64,000 bases of DNA from WSZJ01 sp964590435. GTDB lineage: Bacteria > Planctomycetota > MHYJ01 > WSZJ01. The notes below the pieces were generated by a model, which saw only the letters and a list, made by a program, of their open reading frames with translations, was not told the DNA's origin and ran no database searches. Positions 18,019-29,494 of the stretch are shown in pieces. Numbering within the stretch: the first letter of the stretch is position 1; each line of letters begins with the position of its first letter. The position numbers and the translations under genes were made by a program. Location: the NCBI GenBank assembly GCA_964590435.1, contig CAZPWT010000007.1, positions 1 through 64,000 on the forward strand. Reading direction: 5' to 3'.

Positions 18019-19221
18019 TCAGTAGGAGAAGATCACGCCGAGGAAGACGATCCAGTTGTCGTAGTTGTCGTTGGTGACCTTGTGGGTATTGCCGACGCGG
18101 GCGGTGGCGCCGCCGTTGACGGCGAAGTTCGGGGAGAACTGGTAGCTGGCGTCGAACCCGGCGCTGAGGTAGGTCCGGATAGAGGAGTTCGAGGGGCGGA
18201 CGCGGTCGGCCTGCCCGCGGAGCTTGACCTTGAGCTTCTCGACGGGTTCCCACTCGATGAACGCCAGCACGCGGTCGAGGGTCTGGTAGGAGGACGTCCC
18301 GCCCGCGAACCCGAAGTGCCGGGTGTAATCGGCCTGGAGGAGGAGCGACTCGGCGGCGCGGTAGCGGACGTGAAGCTCGGCGTCGAACCCCTGGCCGGAG
18401 TTGCGCTCGTCGGTGCCGGGCTGGCGATGGAACGGGTGGATCCGCGAGTACCCGAGCCCGGCCTCGACCAGCAGCTGCTCGACCGGCTCGCCGCGCACCA
18501 GCGCCTGCGCGAACCACCCGTCCGCGTTCGGCGTCACGTCCGATTCGCGGTAGCTGATCCGGAGATATCCTCCCGACGCGCCGAGGCTGAAGTTCTCCGT
18601 CACCTCGACCAGCGCCGAGGCGCCCGCGCGGTAGTTCTCGTTCTCGAGCGCGTTGAAACGGCGTCCCTCGAAGTGCACCGTCTCGATGTTCGCGAACGCT
18701 TCGAGGCGGATCAGCTCCTTGATCTTGATCCCGACGCGGGGAAGTGTATCGGTCACCCACCGTCCGGCGTGCTCGGTGAACACGGCGTCGACGGGGTCCG
18801 ATTCGTGCCGCGCGACCTCCACGAGCTGCGCGTCGAGGATGCCGTCCACGAAGCGCAGCTTCCCGTAGAAATGCTCCTGGTCGTTCCGGGGAGCGTACGT
18901 GTCGTAGTAGGCGTCGTAGGACAGGAGCAGGTCGGCGGCGGTTTCCCATCGGGCGTCCTGGTAGTCCACGCGGCCGCGGAGGAACGGGACCGCGACGTAG
19001 TCGTCCTTGCGGAACCGGTTCGGCGTCAGGAAGACGTTGTCCGTGTAGTACCCGAACACGCCGCCGTAGACGTGCCACTGGAGCGGCTTGTCCGAAAGCG
19101 GACCGTCCTCCTGCTGGACCTCGTGCGTAACCCTGTCCATCCAGTCCAGCGCGACGGGGTCCGCAAAGGCCTGCATCACCGGAAGCAGAATCAAGGTGAG
19201 AACGACGCAAGGACTGCGCAT
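18019..19221 (-). CDS. Outer-membrane beta-barrel protein of the polysaccharide cluster
   Basis: 400 aa from the ATG at 19221 (MRSPCVVLTLILLPVMQAFA), whose first ~20 residues are a signal peptide. An upstream in-frame ATG would put nine polar residues before it. The remainder alternates polar and aromatic residues in short strands (e.g. HVYGGVFGYYTDNVFL, LLLQADYTRHFGFAGG) and ends in an aromatic C-terminal strand, VFLGVIFSY, the usual Bam recognition pattern. It resembles the BBP2-like or GumC-associated barrels of polysaccharide clusters. It might serve as the secretion pore or a surface anchor, since no Wza homologue is seen. That role is an inference. Confidence 0.72.
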   Translation of the reverse strand: MRSPCVVLTLILLPVMQAFADPVALDWMDRVTHEVQQEDGPLSDKPLQWHVYGGVFGYYTDNVFLTPNRFRKDDYVAVPFLRGRVDYQDARWETAADLLLSYDAYYDTYAPRNDQEHFYGKLRFVDGILDAQLVEVARHESDPVDAVFTEHAGRWVTDTLPRVGIKIKELIRLEAFANIETVHFEGRRFNALENENYRAGASALVEVTENFSLGASGGYLRISYRESDVTPNADGWFAQALVRGEPVEQLLVEAGLGYSRIHPFHRQPGTDERNSGQGFDAELHVRYRAAESLLLQADYTRHFGFAGGTSSYQTLDRVLAFIEWEPVEKLKVKLRGQADRVRPSNSSIRTYLSAGFDASYQFSPNFAVNGGATARVGNTHKVTNDNYDNWIVFLGVIFSY

Positions 19222-19327
19222 GAACACTCCTTCACTCGAAGTTGGCAATCCGGCACCGAAAGCGGCGCCGTTTACGGCATGGATGCGGCCGGCGTTCCTC
19301 CCTCCGGGGAACGCCGGCCCCTTCAGA

Positions 19328-19936
19328 TCAGAGACCCGACGGGCTCACGTCTCCCGAACGCTTGACGTTGTGCGCGTCGGTCGGCTCGGCGCCCGGACGC
19401 GGGTCGATGTAGACCACGCGCCGGATCGTCATGTGAGGCGTGCCGGCGGCGGGCGGCGTGGAAGTGCCCGCGGGAGGTGCGTCCGCGAGGGCGACCCGTG
19501 TGCCGTCCACCGGCTGCGTCAGCGCGACGCGGAGCGTGTGGCCCTCCAGCGCCTCGCCGGTCCCGGTCGTCCAGCCGTTTTCGGAGGCCGTGATGGAAGC
19601 GGGGCTCTGGACGGCGAGCGAGCCGTTCGGCGTCGTGAAGACCATGGGCCGACGGGCGTGCGTCGAGAGTTCGTAACCCGAGCTTGTGCGCGTCAGGCGG
19701 ATGCCGGGCTCGATCGCGACGACGCCGCCGTCGACGGCGACCTCGACGACACCCCCGAGCGATTCCACCGCGTCCCGCGAGGCCAGCACGTGCCCGCCCT
19801 CGACTTCGCGGACCTGCAGCACCGTCTCCGCGACCGTCGTCCCCCCCACCCGCACGCCGCCGTCGCCGAAACCCACGTGCGCGACCGACGTCACGGTGCC
19901 CAGCAGCGCCCCCAGCGCAATCAGACTTTTCAGCAT
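19328..19936 (-). CDS. Secreted FecR-like protein, first gene of the polysaccharide operon
   Basis: 202 aa from the ATG at 19936, with a strong AAGGAG ribosome site seven bases upstream. Residues 1-20 (MLKSLIALGALLGTVTSVAH) form a signal peptide. The following beta-rich stretch, with VLASRDAVESLGGVVEVAVDGG and FTTPNGSLAVQSPASITAS, resembles FecR/organic-solvent-tolerance type beta-sandwiches but without a membrane anchor. The tail is Pro/Thr-rich. It is the promoter-proximal gene of the operon, so a periplasmic accessory role is plausible. The family call is tentative. Confidence 0.5.
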   Translation of the reverse strand: MLKSLIALGALLGTVTSVAHVGFGDGGVRVGGTTVAETVLQVREVEGGHVLASRDAVESLGGVVEVAVDGGVVAIEPGIRLTRTSSGYELSTHARRPMVFTTPNGSLAVQSPASITASENGWTTGTGEALEGHTLRVALTQPVDGTRVALADAPPAGTSTPPAAGTPHMTIRRVVYIDPRPGAEPTDAHNVKRSGDVSPSGL

Positions 19937-20302
19937 CGCCAGCTCCTTACCAGGTCCTGCAAAGTAGTGAAGGCCGTTAAGCAAATGCCCGGACGGAACG
20001 TCGTAACGAAGCACCCAGCCGGGGTGAACTGTTCCCTGCGACGACCCGGATCCCGGACGCGCCGATCCTGGCCGCAGCTCCGGACCTCTCCCTCTCGGGC
20101 GCTTTCCCCCACCAAGGAGGCGCGCACCCCCATCAGATTTCCGGGTTTCCAGGAAGCGATCCGCAGATAAGGAAATCGCGCGTCAGGCCCTCGCTTTCCC
20201 CGCTTCCCGCCGGCCGCTCGCCGGTCCGCCCCCCTGAGGGCGAACCTGGCCAGACAGCCGGGCCCGGGTCCTGCAACTGGGGGGGAACTCTAGTGGACGG
20301 GA
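19937..20302 (-). other. Leader/promoter region of the polysaccharide operon
   Basis: About 370 bases without a gene between mfd and the operon's first gene. The operon promoter should lie here. I looked on the minus strand for a cyclic-di-GMP riboswitch and found none of its conserved segments. No convincing -35/-10 pair stands out in this GC-rich stretch. Confidence 0.4.
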
Positions 20303-20322
20303 GGAGGGCAAGTCAAGCCCTC

Positions 20323-20323
<1 letters not shown>
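20303..20323 (-). terminator. Hairpin at the mfd stop codon
   Basis: GGAGGGC at 20303-20309 pairs perfectly with GCCCTCC at 20317-20323, around a seven-base loop, overlapping the last base of the mfd stop codon. There is no T-tract on the minus strand, so termination activity is uncertain. Confidence 0.4.
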
Positions 20324-23661
<3,338 letters not shown>

Positions 23662-23689
23662 TTTGAGCCCCGAAACGAAAACAGCGCCG

Positions 23690-23721
23690 CGGCCGAAGGG
23701 GTTTTCGGGCCCCTGCGGCCG
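23690..23721 (-). terminator. Terminator after kimA
   Basis: On the minus strand CGGCCGCAGGGG pairs with CCCCTTCGGCCG (one mismatch) around an eight-base loop. A T-rich stretch (TGTTTTCGTTT) begins about nine bases after it. It lies between the kimA stop and the mfd start. Confidence 0.65.
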
Positions 23722-23773
23722 TTGCGAGGAAGATCACGATAGCCTTCACGGGCGGCGGAGGCAACCGCGGCGA

Positions 23774-25786
23774 TCAGGTAACCCGCGCGGGCACCACGAC
23801 CACCGTCCTACCGGCCCACTGCAGCCGCTGCTGGATCGCGAACGCCGTCTCGTTGTGCAGGAACGGCTGGTACCACTGCTCGCGTCCGAACAGCACCTTG
23901 CCCGCAAAGAACACGGCTCGCCTGAATTCCCGAGACACTTCCTCGCACAGCTTCTCGCATTCCTCCACGGCGTCGGTTCCGAATGCCATCCGGTACGTCG
24001 CCGGGATTCCCTGCCTTCGGGCGAAATCGACGTACTTCTTCAGCGACTCGCGCACATTCGTGCGAAGCGCCTCCATGGTTTCCTCGCCCTTGAACTGCTG
24101 CGAGTCGATGACACCGACGGAAATGAAGACCACGCCCTTGAACTGCCCCGGGAAATCCCGGAAGGCGCCGAGGAACGTGTGAAGACCGAGCCCTCCGTAC
24201 CCGGCCACGAGCACGGCGGCGACGGGAAGGGAGGCGTCGACGTTGCCGGATGCGGGCTCCGGCGCCGTGGGGGCGTCGAGCAGGCCGCGGTAGAGCAGGG
24301 CGAGGCGGGCGCTCACCGCGTCGTAGTGCCGCCGGATCAGGAGGCAGGCCGTGATCACGCCGCCCGTGATGGCGAGGGTCAGCCAGCCCCCTTCCTCGAA
24401 CTTCTCGAAGACCGTCACTCCGAGAATCGTCGCGCACATCGCGAACGCAACGGCATGGATCGCCGACTTGCGCTTCCACTTCGCCTCTTTACGCCTCTGC
24501 CGGAACCAGTGCACGACCATGGCGAGGGTCGTCATGGAGAACGTCAGGAACACGTTGATGCTGTACATGACGACCAGCGCGCGGACGTCGCCGCCGGTGT
24601 AGAGGAGCGCGCCGACGGATGCGGCGCCCATGAGCACGACTCCGTTCTGCGCGGAGAGCCGGTCGGAGAGCGCCGCGAATCGGCGGGGGACCCACGAATC
24701 CACGGCCATGTTGGCCAGGACGCGCGGGCCGTCGACGAAGCCCGCCTGCGCGGCGACGAACAGCAGCGCGCCCTCGGAGGCGATCGTGACCCAGACGAAG
24801 GCCCGGCCCGCGGTGCTCCCGCCCGCGAACCTGTCCGCGAGAACCCAGTTCATCGTCTTCCCGGCGACCGGCGACACTTTCCACAGCAGGTAGCAGAGCA
24901 GCAGGCCGCCCGCCGTGAAGGCGAGCGAAGTTGCCATGTAGAACATCGTCCGCTTGCCGGTCTTCACGCGCGGCTCCCGCATGATCGACAGCCCGTTGGA
25001 GACGGCCTCAATTCCCGTGTAGGTGCCGCCGCCGAGCGAGTAGGCATGGACGAACCTCAACAGGATCCCGCCCAGCCCGATCGCCGCGAGGTCCGCGGAA
25101 AGCGACCTCGACGCCGAGCGCATCACCGCAGGCGCCTCGGCGACGTGGGCGAACAGCCCTCCCCCGATCAGGACCACGTGCGTCGCCACGAAGATGAGGA
25201 AAATCGGCGTGAGGACAAGCACCGACTCCTTCACTCCTCGCAGGTTCAGGATCACAAGCGCTCCCAGCAGCGCCGCTTCGACGGGGAGCTTCCATGCCAG
25301 CATTTCGTGCGGCACGAGGCTGAACAGCGCGTCGCCAGCGGCCGCGATCGAGACCGTGACCGTCAGGACGTAGTCCACGAGCAGGGCAGAACCTGAGACG
25401 AGCCCCGCCCGCTCCCCGAGCAGCTTCGTGGCGACGACGTATCCGCCGCCCCCGTGGGGAAACGCTTCGATGACCCGGCTATACGCCGCGGCAATCACCA
25501 GCACCGTCAGGGCCATCACCACGGCGAGGCCCAGCGCCAGGTACGAGTGCTCACCCAGCGTCCGGAACGCTTCTTCCGGCCCGTACGCGGAAGAGGACAA
25601 CCCGTCGGCGCCTAGCCCGACCCACGCGAGGAACGCGACGAGCGCCAAGTGCCGGAAGATCGACCGGTCCTTCAGGTCGCGCGGTGGGCCGACGAGGAAT
25701 CGAAGGGTGCGGCGGAACCAGCCGCCGTCGGGCGGCTCGGGCGCACCGGACGGAGTCCGGGCGAAGAATGGAACCGGATTGCCCAT
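23774..25786 (-). CDS. kimA: KimA-type potassium uptake permease (APC superfamily)
   Basis: 670 aa. It resembles Bacillus KimA (YdaO): LSSSAYGPEE early in TM1, RVIEAFPHGGGGYVVA, LLGERAGLVSGSALLVDYVLTVTVSIAAAGDA (read here in pieces) and LNLRGVKES are in the same order. About twelve membrane helices to residue ~470 are followed by a ~170-residue cytoplasmic alpha/beta domain (VAAVLVAGYGGLGLHTF...). It would import K+ with protons. Control is by a ydaO-class c-di-AMP riboswitch directly upstream, which fits a potassium importer that c-di-AMP shuts off. AGGAG at 25794-25798 serves the ATG at 25786. An ordinary amino-acid permease is the alternative, but the riboswitch argues against it. Confidence 0.88.
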   Translation of the reverse strand: MGNPVPFFARTPSGAPEPPDGGWFRRTLRFLVGPPRDLKDRSIFRHLALVAFLAWVGLGADGLSSSAYGPEEAFRTLGEHSYLALGLAVVMALTVLVIAAAYSRVIEAFPHGGGGYVVATKLLGERAGLVSGSALLVDYVLTVTVSIAAAGDALFSLVPHEMLAWKLPVEAALLGALVILNLRGVKESVLVLTPIFLIFVATHVVLIGGGLFAHVAEAPAVMRSASRSLSADLAAIGLGGILLRFVHAYSLGGGTYTGIEAVSNGLSIMREPRVKTGKRTMFYMATSLAFTAGGLLLCYLLWKVSPVAGKTMNWVLADRFAGGSTAGRAFVWVTIASEGALLFVAAQAGFVDGPRVLANMAVDSWVPRRFAALSDRLSAQNGVVLMGAASVGALLYTGGDVRALVVMYSINVFLTFSMTTLAMVVHWFRQRRKEAKWKRKSAIHAVAFAMCATILGVTVFEKFEEGGWLTLAITGGVITACLLIRRHYDAVSARLALLYRGLLDAPTAPEPASGNVDASLPVAAVLVAGYGGLGLHTFLGAFRDFPGQFKGVVFISVGVIDSQQFKGEETMEALRTNVRESLKKYVDFARRQGIPATYRMAFGTDAVEECEKLCEEVSREFRRAVFFAGKVLFGREQWYQPFLHNETAFAIQQRLQWAGRTVVVVPARVT

Positions 25787-25832
25787 GGGGGCACTCCTGA
25801 ACGTGGAGCCCCCGCCGGTTGCGGTGTGCTCC
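25787..25832 (-). promoter_or_regulatory. Expression platform: mutually exclusive hairpins around the kimA ribosome binding site
   Basis: On the minus strand GGGGGC (25808-25813) can pair with GCCCCC (25787-25792), and adjacent CTCC with the GGAG of the ribosome binding site, burying that site in a hairpin. Alternatively, GGAGC just after the aptamer (25828-25832) can pair with GCTCC (25805-25809), with an inner CCGC/GCGG stem. That removes the sequestering strand and frees the site. The two folds share bases and exclude each other. No T-tract follows, so control is probably translational. Confidence 0.65.
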
Positions 25833-25836
25833 GGAT

Positions 25837-25959
25837 GACGCCTGCGGGGTTAGCTGACGGGTTCGGGCCTTCCGGATGGCCCTGTTCTCCTGGAGGAGAA
25901 GTTCACCCCGACGTCCTGGGTCCCCCGTTCCGATTCCTATGGGAAGCGGATTCGGCGCT
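25837..25959 (-). ncRNA. ydaO/yuaA c-di-AMP riboswitch
   Basis: The conserved segments appear in order on the minus strand: GGGGGACCC (25918-25926), GGGGTGAAC, then AGGGCC...GGCCCGAACCCGTCAG and CAGCTAACCCCGCAGGC (ending 25840). A closing stem is formed by GCGCC (25954-25958) with GGCGT (25838-25842). This is the ydaO architecture, whose ligand is c-di-AMP and which usually turns genes off when bound. It sits about 50 bases upstream of a KimA-type K+ permease, the classic partner. Confidence 0.95.
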
Positions 25960-26075
25960 TGAAGGGGGCAGATTCTAGCGCCGGGGCCCTGCCGGATTTC
26001 GCGAAATCCACTTGTCCATCGCAACCCTTTCGTCCGCAAGTGGTTGCGCCAGGCTGCGATGCCCCTGTTTCGCCC

Positions 26076-26810
26076 TCAAACGGACTTCGCTGCGCCTACA
26101 CCCGTCGCATTGATCGTCTCGAACGCGATCCGCGCCGCCTGCTGCTCCGCGTCTTTCTTCGTCTTGCCGCCGCCCGGCCCGTAGGTCCTGCCCGCGACGT
26201 CCACCGTCACCTCGAACGACTTCTCGTGGTCCGGCCCCGTTTCGCCCACGACGCGGTACTGCGGCACGCACGCCAGCTCCTTCTGCGTGTGCTGCTGCAG
26301 AAGCGACTTCCAGTTCTTGGCGTGCTGGTCCTTCAGGACTTCCTCGATGCGCGGCCGCAGGATCCGAAGCACGAACACCCGCGCCGCTTCCAGCCCGCGG
26401 TCCATGTAGATCGCGGCGATCGTCGCCTCCAGCGCGTTCGCGAGCACCGAGTCCGGGATCGTCTTCTTCTGGAGGATCCCCTTGCCGAGGATCACGTAGT
26501 CCGCGAGGTTGAGCGTCTTGGCGCACGCCGCGAGCGACGTCGCGCTCACGACGACGGACTTGATCGCCGAGAGGTCGCCTTCCGGGAAGTCCGGGAAGAG
26601 GTGGTACAGGTGCTCGCTCACCACCAGCCCGAGGACCGAGTCGCCGAGGAATTCCATGCGCTCGTTGCAGGGAAGCGTCGCGTCCTTCGCCGAGGAATGG
26701 ACGAGGGCGCGCATCAGCAATTCGGGATTGTCGAACCGGACCTCGAGCGCCTCCTCGAGCGTCCGGAGACGCTCGGGGGGGAGCGAGGTCCGCGGGGCGG
26801 GTGTATCCAC
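26076..26810 (-). CDS. rnc: Ribonuclease III
   Basis: 244 aa, normal length. The signature NERMEFLGDSVL (residues 49-60) holds the catalytic acidic residues. The second cluster reads ANALEATIAAIYMD; the aspartate common in this position is Asn here, a natural variant also seen in other phyla, while the key Glu is kept. The C-terminal double-stranded-RNA-binding domain starts near residue 165 and contains YGPGGGKTKKDAEQQAA. It processes rRNA and structured mRNAs. It starts at a GTG (26810) with AAAGGAG upstream. It precedes the kimA riboswitch on the same strand by ~115 bases, with no obvious terminator in between. Confidence 0.95.
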   Translation of the reverse strand: MDTPAPRTSLPPERLRTLEEALEVRFDNPELLMRALVHSSAKDATLPCNERMEFLGDSVLGLVVSEHLYHLFPDFPEGDLSAIKSVVVSATSLAACAKTLNLADYVILGKGILQKKTIPDSVLANALEATIAAIYMDRGLEAARVFVLRILRPRIEEVLKDQHAKNWKSLLQQHTQKELACVPQYRVVGETGPDHEKSFEVTVDVAGRTYGPGGGKTKKDAEQQAARIAFETINATGVGAAKSV

Positions 26811-26878
26811 GCGGGGCTCCTTTTGAGGAATTCGCAGTGTACTCGCCGTCTTCCGAATGAGGTAGCAGACGCCGGTCG

Positions 26879-27442
26879 TCAGTGGACGTTACCGCTCCGA
26901 TTCGAGAATTTCTGAAGCTCCTCACAGAATCCAGCCACGCCGTCACCGAACTTGCGCACGTCGTCGGCGATGGCCAGCAGAACGAAGGAGAAGGCAAGGA
27001 GGACAACTCCCAGCACGATCCCGAACCAGGCCCTGACTCTGCCAGACACCTGGCCATTGGAAGCGGAGATTCTGAAGAGAGCAGCGATGCCGAGCACGAT
27101 GCCGGCGATGCCACCCGGGATCCATGCGTACACGAGCAGCAGCAGGAAGACCCCCGCGAACAAGGAAACGACCGAAACAGCCATGGATGCCGAGGCCCAA
27201 CCCGAGGTGCGCGCAAAGCCCGGCAGTGTCGCAACCGGCGGACGCGGATCCGCGAGACGTCGGCGCGGCGGGACGGCTGCTGGAGGCGGCGGCGCAAGCT
27301 GTGCCATCGGCGGCTCCGGCTCCTCGGTCTTCTCCGCCGCGTTCGTGACCACGAAACACACGGGGCAGCGCACGGGCTTGCCGGCGAGTTCCTCCGCGAC
27401 TTGCAGCTTCCGCCCACACGGGCACGAAAAGACGATGGCCAT
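26879..27442 (-). CDS. Zinc-ribbon membrane protein (DUF4190-like)
   Basis: 187 aa. The N-terminus has a CXC...CXXC zinc ribbon (FSCPCGRKLQVAEELAGKPV, then RCPVC), followed by a Pro/Ala-rich linker and then two to three hydrophobic helices. The first pair (SMAVSVVSLFAGVFLLLLVY and GGIAGIVLGIAALF) has the DUF4190 look, with a short cytoplasmic turn. This combination is a common hypothetical-protein design in Planctomycetota. Function unknown. It lies between the M28 peptidase and rnc on the same strand, and the ATG at 27442 has GGAGGG eight bases upstream. Confidence 0.75.
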   Translation of the reverse strand: MAIVFSCPCGRKLQVAEELAGKPVRCPVCFVVTNAAEKTEEPEPPMAQLAPPPPAAVPPRRRLADPRPPVATLPGFARTSGWASASMAVSVVSLFAGVFLLLLVYAWIPGGIAGIVLGIAALFRISASNGQVSGRVRAWFGIVLGVVLLAFSFVLLAIADDVRKFGDGVAGFCEELQKFSNRSGNVH

Positions 27443-27498
27443 GAATCCCTCCGTTCACCGTCAATGAAACTCAGAGACTCCCCGACCCTGCGCGGATC

Positions 27499-29034
27499 CT
27501 ACTTTTCCCCGGGGAATTTGACCACCGCGTCGATCGGCTCCGCAAACCCCTCCGGCCGCCGCGTCGCTTCCCACACCGCCGCCAGCACCCCCGCCGCGAC
27601 CTGCCGCAATTTCGCCGGCGAGCACAGGTCCGCCGTGTCGTCGGGCGTGTCGCATTCGGGGAAGCGCGAGCAGGTGAAGAGGATCGAGGGGACGCCGGCC
27701 TCGTGAAGGGGCCACTGGTCGGAGCCGTGGCGGAAGGCGAAGTCGATCGGGTAGTTCCCCTTGGCGGTGGTGGTCTTCACCGCGAGCCCCGCGCGCTCCA
27801 TCGCGCCCTTGGCGACCGTGAACACGTCCGGCGCGAAGGCGCTTCCCACGATCGTGATCTCGCCCTCGGCGTTGCGGGCGGCCATGTCGACGTTGAACGC
27901 GCAGAGGGCGCCGCCGCGGAAGCCGGGGAGGGCGGCGGCGAAGGCGCGGGAGCCGTGGAGGCCGAGTTCCTCGCCGCCGAAGGCCGCGAAGATGACGGGG
28001 CGGAGGAGGGGGCGGGAGTCGCGGGCGAGGGCCTCGGCGACGGCGAGGAGGACGGCGACGCCGGAAGCGTTGTCGCAGGCGCCGGGGTAGGGGCGGCCGC
28101 CGGGGTGGATGCCGTGCGAGTCGTAGTGGGCGCAGACGATGACGGCGGCGCGGCCCGGGAAGCTGCCGGGGAGGAGGCCGATGACGTTGGTGCCGGCGAG
28201 AGGCTCGTCCTCGGCGGCGACGGCGAGGTGCGCGAGGGCGCCGGCGGACTCGTCGAAGCGCCGGCCGAGGTCCCAGGAAACGAGGGCGGCGGGAATCACG
28301 ATCGGACGCGGCGGCCGCGGCGCGCGCGACTGCGCGCCGACCGCTGCCCGGTCGCGGCTCCAGCCCCGCACGCCGTCCGGCTCCGCCGCGAGCCGCGCCT
28401 CCGTGCGCTCGTCCAGCCGCGACGCCCACGCCGCTTCACCGCCCCCCGACGCGTCGCGGAAGTCGGCGACGAAGATGACGCCGGCTGCGCCGAGGTCCTG
28501 GTAGAGCAGCGTGCGCTCGGCCAGCGTCGGATCGTACGAGCGGTAGGTGCCGGGCGGGCCCGACAGGCGCTCGACCGCGATCGCACCGCCCAGCGAAGCC
28601 GTGTCGCGGCAGATGCGTGCCGCGAGGCCGGACGTCATCGGCCCGGTGGCCGCGCCCTTCCCGCTCCACGTGAGCGGCGCGAAGTCCCTGCCGGGCGCGA
28701 GCGTTTCCTTCCCGACCTGCAGCCACGTCTCCGCGAGCAGCCGCCGCCGCGGGATCTCGAAACCCTGCTTCTCGACGCGCAGCCCCAGCGACCGCAGCCG
28801 CAGGTGGATCCAGTCCGCCGCCAGCGCGGCCCCTCCCGTCTCCTCGGCGCGCCCCTTCATCCCGGGCGCCGACAGGTCCCGCACGTCGTCGAACATCGCC
28901 GCAGGGGTGCGGATCTCGGGAAGAGCGGCGGCGGGAAGCGGGCGGGGTTTCTCGAGCGAAAGAAGCACGAAGCCGCCCAGGAGGACGGAAGCGCCGAGCA
29001 CGGCGAGGACGGCGGGGGAGGAGCGCGGGGTCAT
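27499..29034 (-). CDS. M28 family zinc aminopeptidase (membrane-anchored or secreted)
   Basis: 511 aa. An N-terminal hydrophobic segment (VLAVLGASVLLGGFVLLSL) acts as signal or anchor. A protease-associated domain region covers ~110-270. The M28 catalytic core has zinc-site motifs CAHYDSHG, GACDNASG, FGGEELG and FNVDM. The last motif normally reads YHTPDDT, with His as zinc ligand; here it is CDTPDDT, so the His is replaced by Asp. The rest of the site is intact. M28 enzymes of this shape remove N-terminal residues or process peptides outside the cytoplasm. It is the first gene after the 137-aa protein, with a 43-bp gap. Confidence 0.87.
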   Translation of the reverse strand: MTPRSSPAVLAVLGASVLLGGFVLLSLEKPRPLPAAALPEIRTPAAMFDDVRDLSAPGMKGRAEETGGAALAADWIHLRLRSLGLRVEKQGFEIPRRRLLAETWLQVGKETLAPGRDFAPLTWSGKGAATGPMTSGLAARICRDTASLGGAIAVERLSGPPGTYRSYDPTLAERTLLYQDLGAAGVIFVADFRDASGGGEAAWASRLDERTEARLAAEPDGVRGWSRDRAAVGAQSRAPRPPRPIVIPAALVSWDLGRRFDESAGALAHLAVAAEDEPLAGTNVIGLLPGSFPGRAAVIVCAHYDSHGIHPGGRPYPGACDNASGVAVLLAVAEALARDSRPLLRPVIFAAFGGEELGLHGSRAFAAALPGFRGGALCAFNVDMAARNAEGEITIVGSAFAPDVFTVAKGAMERAGLAVKTTTAKGNYPIDFAFRHGSDQWPLHEAGVPSILFTCSRFPECDTPDDTADLCSPAKLRQVAAGVLAAVWEATRRPEGFAEPIDAVVKFPGEK

Positions 29035-29077
29035 GGGGGGAGCGTCGCCGAAAGGGGGAAAACGTCAAGCACCGCGG

Positions 29078-29491
29078 TTAGCCCCCGACGTCGCCGTTCC
29101 GGTGGGCCGCTTCGCCCCCGAGATGCAGCAGCGTGAGGATGCTGGCGGGATCGATAAAGTGATCGGGGCCGCGGTTCTCGACGGGGTCGACCTGGCCGCG
29201 GCGGGACTTGTTGGCGAATTCGCGGACGAGGCGGGCGAACTGGGCGAGGAGAGCGGGGGTTCCGCTGAGGGTCGCCTCGGCGGGAGTCGCGCCGATCAGG
29301 AGCTTGGCGCGCGTCTCGGGCCGGAGCGCGATCCGCTTCAGCCGGACCTCGCCCCGCGCGGCGGCCCCCAGCGTCCCGCACTCGACCGCCCCGGCGCCGG
29401 ATTCGAGTGCGTCGGCGAACGCGAGCCACTCCCCGGTGCTCGCGGAGAGCTCGAGCTCGCGGACGGCGCCCTCGGTCAGCGTCGCGCGCAC
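29078..29491 (-). CDS. Hypothetical protein, 137 aa
   Basis: I do not recognise a family. It starts at a GTG (29491) just three bases after the stop of the M1-type peptidase, so it is almost certainly cotranscribed and translationally coupled. It is a small soluble alpha/beta protein with no signal peptide. The N-terminal half alternates short strands (REVRLKRIAL-like), and the C-terminal half is helical (ALLAQFARLVREFANKSRRG). Codon use matches the neighbours, which supports it being real. Confidence 0.55.
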   Translation of the reverse strand: MRATLTEGAVRELELSASTGEWLAFADALESGAGAVECGTLGAAARGEVRLKRIALRPETRAKLLIGATPAEATLSGTPALLAQFARLVREFANKSRRGQVDPVENRGPDHFIDPASILTLLHLGGEAAHRNGDVGG

Positions 29492-29494
29492 GGC

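Noticed and set aside
19937..20302. A cyclic-di-GMP riboswitch in the leader of the polysaccharide operon
   Set aside because: Neither the GCAAAGCC-type nor the tetraloop-receptor segments are found on the minus strand.
26431..26460. Loss of a catalytic residue in RNase III (Asn where Asp is common)
   Set aside because: Asn at this position is a natural variant in other phyla and the essential Glu is kept.
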